This document shows, piece by piece, positions 5,003 to 7,559 of a stretch of 7,559 nt of DNA (position 1 is its first letter; each line of letters opens with the position of its first letter). The notes under the pieces were generated by a model. The model saw only the letters and a list, made by a program, of their open reading frames with translations, made no database searches and had not been told where the DNA came from. Source of the DNA: Ilumatobacteraceae bacterium (GTDB lineage: Bacteria > Actinomycetota > Acidimicrobiia > Acidimicrobiales > Ilumatobacteraceae); assembly GCA_025456105.1 (NCBI GenBank), contig JALOLG010000059.1, forward strand, positions 1-7,559, written 5' to 3'. The position numbers were made by a program, and so were the translations under genes.

Positions 5003-7195
5003 ATGCTCACCAAGCTCGGTCACCTCACCGTCCGACGGCGCCGCTGGGTGCTGTCGCTCACCGTCCTCTTCGTCGTCCTGGCCGGTGCGGTCGGTGGCGG
5101 CGCGTTCGGCGTCCTGCGGGACGGCGGGTTCGATGACCCGGCGTCGGAGAGCGTCCGGGCGCAGGAGCTGCTCGACGAGGCCGGCGTCGCGGGCGAGCCC
5201 GAGGTGGTGCTGGTCGTGCGTGCCGACGACGGTGACGTCGAGAGCGGTGCCTCGGCAGCCGCGGCGGCCGGCCTCGTCGCGGCGCTGCGGAGCGTCGAGG
5301 GCGTCGAGGCGGTGACGTCGTACTGGGAGCTCGGCTCGCCGCCCCCGCTGCGCAGCGCCGACAGCGGCGCAGCGCTCGTGCTCGTCGACACCTCCGCCGA
5401 CGAGGTCGCGGCGGAGGAGGCCCTCGGCGGCATCCGGTCGGTCGTCGCCGACGCCGAGGCGCTCACGGTCGAGGTCGGTGGACGAGACGCGATCTTCGAC
5501 GACATCGGCTCGACGATCGAGAGCGACCTCGGCCGGGCCGAGCTGATCGCGATCCCGATCACGCTGCTGCTGCTGGTGGTGGTGTTCGGCGGCCTGGTGG
5601 CCGCCTCGCTCCCGTTGCTCGTCGGCATCCTCGCCGTGATGGGGACGTTCCTGTCGCTGTTCCTCATCGGCTCCGTCACCGACGTGTCGATCTACGCCAT
5701 CAACCTCACGACCGCCCTCGGGCTCGGACTCGCCATCGACTACAGCCTCTTCGTCGTGTCCCGGTACCGGGAGGAGCTGCGGGCCGGTCGCTCGGTGGAG
5801 GACGCCGTGGTCCGCACGGTGGAGACCGCCGGTCGCACGGTGCTCGTGAGCGCGCTGACGGTCGCAGTGTCGCTGTCGGCTCTGCTGGTGTTCCCGCAGT
5901 ACTTCCTCCGCTCCTTCGCCTACGCAGGCGTGGCCGTGGTGGTGCTCGCCATGGCGGCGACGCTCATCACCCTCCCGTCGCTGCTCGCCGTCATCGGCCA
6001 TCGCATCGACCGCTTGCGGATCCTGCCCGCGCGGCCCGAGCGCCCGGTGGAGCAGGGCTTCTGGTACCGCAACACGGTGCGCATCATGCGCCGGCCCGTG
6101 CCGGTCGCGATCGGCGTGACGGCGATCCTGCTCCTGCTCGGCGCGCCGTTCCTGCGGGTGGAGTTCGGCTCGCCCGACGACCGGGTGCTCACCACCTCGG
6201 CCGAGTCGCGGGTCGCGTCGGAGTCGCTGCGCTCGGAGTTCGAGGGCAATGCGGCCTCGGCCTTCCCCGTCGTGCTGCCGGCCACGACCGATCAGGCGGT
6301 GATCGACGGCGTCGCCACCGCAGTCGCCAGCCTCGAGGGTGTCGCCCGCGTCGAGCCGGCCACCCTCTCCGATGGCGCGGCGTGGCTGTCGGTGGTGCCG
6401 TCGGTCGAGCCGATGTCGAGCGAGGGCGAGCGGCTCGTGCAGCAGATCCGCGACCTCGACGCACCGACCGAGCTCGTGGTCGGGGGCGAGACCGCCAGCC
6501 TGATGGACACCCGGTCGTCGATCGCCGACCGGCTGCCGCTCGCGATCGGCTTCATCGTGCTCGCGACGTTCGTGCTGCTGTTCCTCCTGTCGGGCAGCGT
6601 GCTCGTGCCGGTGAAGGCCCTCGTGCTCAACACCCTCAGCCTCACCGCGACCTTCGGGGCGATGGTGTGGATCTTCCAGGACGGGAACCTGTCGGGGCTC
6701 CTCGACTTCACGGCCACCGGCGCGATCGACACGTCGATGCCGATCCTCATGTTCTGCATCGCCTTCGGCCTCTCGATGGACTACGAGGTGTTCCTGCTCT
6801 CGCGGATCAAGGAGGAGCACGATCGGGGCGAGTCGAACGACCGGGCGGTCGCGCTCGGACTCGAGCGCACGGGCCGCATCGTCACAGCGGCGGCGATGCT
6901 GCTGTCGGTCACGTTCTTCGCCTTCGGCACCTCCGACGTCAGCTTCATCAAGATGTTCGGCATCGGTCTGGCGATCGCCGTGCTCATGGACGCCTTCGTC
7001 GTGCGAGGCACGCTGGTGCCGGCGTTCATGAAGCTGGCAGGCGACGCCAACTGGTGGGCGCCGGCCCCCCTGCGCCGCTTCCACGACCGCTTCGGGCTCC
7101 GGGAGAGCGAGGCGGTCCCGCCGGCACCACCGGCCGACCCCGACGTGCCGCTCGAGGATCGGCCGCTCGTGTCGTCGGGCATCTCGGGTGTCTGA
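5003..7195 (+). CDS. MMPL/RND-family membrane transporter (MmpL-like)
   Basis: A 730-aa inner-membrane transporter of the MMPL family (RND superfamily), which exports lipids or other hydrophobic compounds using the proton gradient. It has about 12 TM segments in two repeats: TM1 near 15-37, TM2-6 in 181-333, TM7 near 366-386, TM8-12 in 511-675. Two non-membrane domains lie after TM1 (about 40-178) and TM7 (about 388-508). The proton-relay Asp-Tyr pairs known from MmpL3 are present in both halves: GLAIDYSLFVVSRYREE (242-258, D246-Y247) and GLSMDYEVFLLSRIKEE (589-605, D593-Y594). The C-terminus is a short Pro/Asp-rich tail without an added domain. ATG 5003 is chosen over GTG 4892 and ATG 4967 because MLTKLGHLTVRRRRWVL is the normal family start; no clear Shine-Dalgarno precedes it. 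Cargo cannot be told from sequence. It stands divergent to the two-component pair. Confidence 0.93.
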   Translation: MLTKLGHLTVRRRRWVLSLTVLFVVLAGAVGGGAFGVLRDGGFDDPASESVRAQELLDEAGVAGEPEVVLVVRADDGDVESGASAAAAAGLVAALRSVEGVEAVTSYWELGSPPPLRSADSGAALVLVDTSADEVAAEEALGGIRSVVADAEALTVEVGGRDAIFDDIGSTIESDLGRAELIAIPITLLLLVVVFGGLVAASLPLLVGILAVMGTFLSLFLIGSVTDVSIYAINLTTALGLGLAIDYSLFVVSRYREELRAGRSVEDAVVRTVETAGRTVLVSALTVAVSLSALLVFPQYFLRSFAYAGVAVVVLAMAATLITLPSLLAVIGHRIDRLRILPARPERPVEQGFWYRNTVRIMRRPVPVAIGVTAILLLLGAPFLRVEFGSPDDRVLTTSAESRVASESLRSEFEGNAASAFPVVLPATTDQAVIDGVATAVASLEGVARVEPATLSDGAAWLSVVPSVEPMSSEGERLVQQIRDLDAPTELVVGGETASLMDTRSSIADRLPLAIGFIVLATFVLLFLLSGSVLVPVKALVLNTLSLTATFGAMVWIFQDGNLSGLLDFTATGAIDTSMPILMFCIAFGLSMDYEVFLLSRIKEEHDRGESNDRAVALGLERTGRIVTAAAMLLSVTFFAFGTSDVSFIKMFGIGLAIAVLMDAFVVRGTLVPAFMKLAGDANWWAPAPLRRFHDRFGLRESEAVPPAPPADPDVPLEDRPLVSSGISGV

Positions 7196-7214
7196 CACGT
7201 GTCAGACACCCGAG
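7183..7214. repeat. Perfect 32-bp palindrome over the transporter stop codon (operator or terminator)
   Basis: The left arm CTCGGGTGTCTGACAC (7183-7198) is followed directly by its exact reverse complement (7199-7214). Within it, two 11-bp units of the form GTGTCNGACAC abut at the centre (7188-7198 and 7199-7209), each being a palindrome on its own apart from the middle base. The transporter stop TGA (7193-7195) is inside. As RNA it could fold into a 14-bp stem with a 4-nt loop, so it could end transcription, though no U-tract follows. As DNA it looks like a dimeric-repressor operator, with its right edge 14 bp upstream of the candidate -10 of the next gene. Confidence 0.85.
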
Positions 7215-7228
7215 GGGTCCGCCCGGCG

Positions 7229-7234
7229 TAGTGT
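7229..7234 (+). promoter_or_regulatory. Candidate -10 element (TAGTGT) for the last gene
   Basis: TAGTGT fits TANNNT and ends 8 nt before the GTG at 7243, so transcription would begin within a few bases of the start codon and the mRNA would be leaderless or nearly so. A CAGACA (7203-7208), 4 of 6 matches to TTGACA, lies 20 bp upstream inside the palindrome; the spacing is slightly long. No Shine-Dalgarno is seen before the GTG, which fits leaderless expression. Confidence 0.4.
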
Positions 7235-7242
7235 CCGCACCC

Positions 7243-7269
7243 GTGACCGACGTGACCGAGGTGACCGAC
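7243..7269 (+). repeat. Three 9-bp tandem repeats carrying three in-frame GTG codons
   Basis: GTGACCGAC, GTGACCGAG and GTGACCGAC follow each other without a gap, differing at one base. Each begins with GTG in the reading frame of the downstream membrane protein and encodes VTD, VTE, VTD. Being a multiple of three, gain or loss of units would keep the frame and change only the N-terminus length and the distance to the promoter. Confidence 0.85.
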
Positions 7270-7559
7270 ACCGACGAGGCTCCCAGCGCTCCACCGTCCC
7301 GATCCCGAACGCGATCGACGTTCGCCGGCATCGCCGGGGTGCTCGCCGTCCTCACGTTCGTGCTGGGCGTCCTCGGGTTCTGGACCAAGACGGCCATCCT
7401 CGACACCGACCGCTTCGAGTCGTACGTCACCGACGTGCTCGAGCAGCCGCAGGTCACCGAGGCCCTGGCGACCTACGTGGTCGAGCAGACCGAGCAGGTG
7501 GTGCAGCTGGAGACCCGCATCGAGGAGGCGCTGCCACCGCGCGTGGTGTCGCTGCTCGG
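7243..7559 (+). CDS. Membrane protein of unrecognised family, N-terminal part (3' end cut by window)
   Basis: An open frame from GTG 7243 to the window edge, 105 complete codons with no stop. It begins with a polar, Thr/Asp/Glu-rich segment (VTDVTEVTDTDEAPSAPPS, about 1-19), a basic stretch SRSRTRS (19-25), then one strong TM helix (about 27-47, GIAGVLAVLTFVLGVLGFW). The basic residues before the helix suggest an N-in orientation with the following part outside. After it comes KTAILDTDRFESYVTDVLEQPQ-like sequence (49-70) and a charged helical region. The wording VLDTDRF with a following 'valuedomain' of short helices reminds me of uncharacterised actinobacterial membrane proteins, but I cannot name a family. 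Codon use and base content match the neighbours. The start is uncertain: GTG codons at 7243, 7252 and 7261 are all in frame. Confidence 0.75.
   Translation, partial: MTDVTEVTDTDEAPSAPPSRSRTRSTFAGIAGVLAVLTFVLGVLGFWTKTAILDTDRFESYVTDVLEQPQVTEALATYVVEQTEQVVQLETRIEEALPPRVVSLL

Noticed and set aside
4823..7198. A 791-codon open frame on the minus strand, opposite the transporter
   Set aside because: It is a shadow of the GC-rich codon pattern: its product is low-complexity and rich in Arg, His, Glu and Asp, with no recognisable domain, while the plus strand encodes a complete MMPL transporter.
1..7559. Mobile element, CRISPR array, tRNA or rRNA
   Set aside because: No transposase or integrase frame, no spaced repeat array, and no tRNA- or rRNA-like sequence was seen; base composition is even throughout.

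Overview
The window is very GC-rich (roughly 70% by eye), almost fully coding, and uses both GTG and ATG starts with short start/stop overlaps. Together with the protein families (split FixC/FixX, DesK/NarL-type two-component pair, MmpL-type transporter), this points to a high-GC actinobacterium. An Acidimicrobiia-like lineage is my guess and is not proven by the sequence.

Bases 1-3076 (+ strand) hold an electron-transfer module in the order etfA (3' part only) - fixC - fixX - etfB. The first three are translationally coupled (8-bp and 4-bp overlaps). etfB follows after a 59-bp spacer made of a decaying 14-bp tandem repeat. EtfA and EtfB would form an FAD-containing electron-transfer flavoprotein. 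FixC (flavoprotein) and FixX (8-Cys iron-sulfur protein) would pass its electrons to the membrane quinone pool. The sequences diverge from housekeeping ETF and from nitrogen-fixation FixAB, and the gene order is not fixABCX. My best inference is a dehydrogenase-dedicated ETF, perhaps the mycofactocin-associated type, but no mycofactocin gene lies in the window.

Bases 3037-4871 (- strand) encode a two-component pair: a six-TM histidine kinase of the DesK/HisKA_3 type and a NarL/LuxR response regulator, coupled by an ATGA overlap. The regulator gene converges on etfB and the two coding regions overlap antiparallel by 40 bp. A hairpin just past the etfB stop, inside the regulator gene, may help end etf transcription.

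Bases 4872-5002 are a divergent intergenic region with a probable -10 element for the kinase and short inverted repeats. A 730-aa MMPL/RND-type transporter follows (5003-7195, +). The kinase-regulator pair may control it, as such neighbours often do, but this is inferred from position only.

A perfect 32-bp palindrome (7183-7214), built of two abutting GTGTCNGACAC units, covers the transporter stop codon. It is followed by a probable promoter and the 5' part of an unrecognised membrane-protein gene (7243 to the window end), which opens with three 9-bp repeats carrying three in-frame GTG codons. No tRNA, rRNA, CRISPR, insertion sequence or other mobile element was seen. No gene-free stretch exceeds 300 bases.
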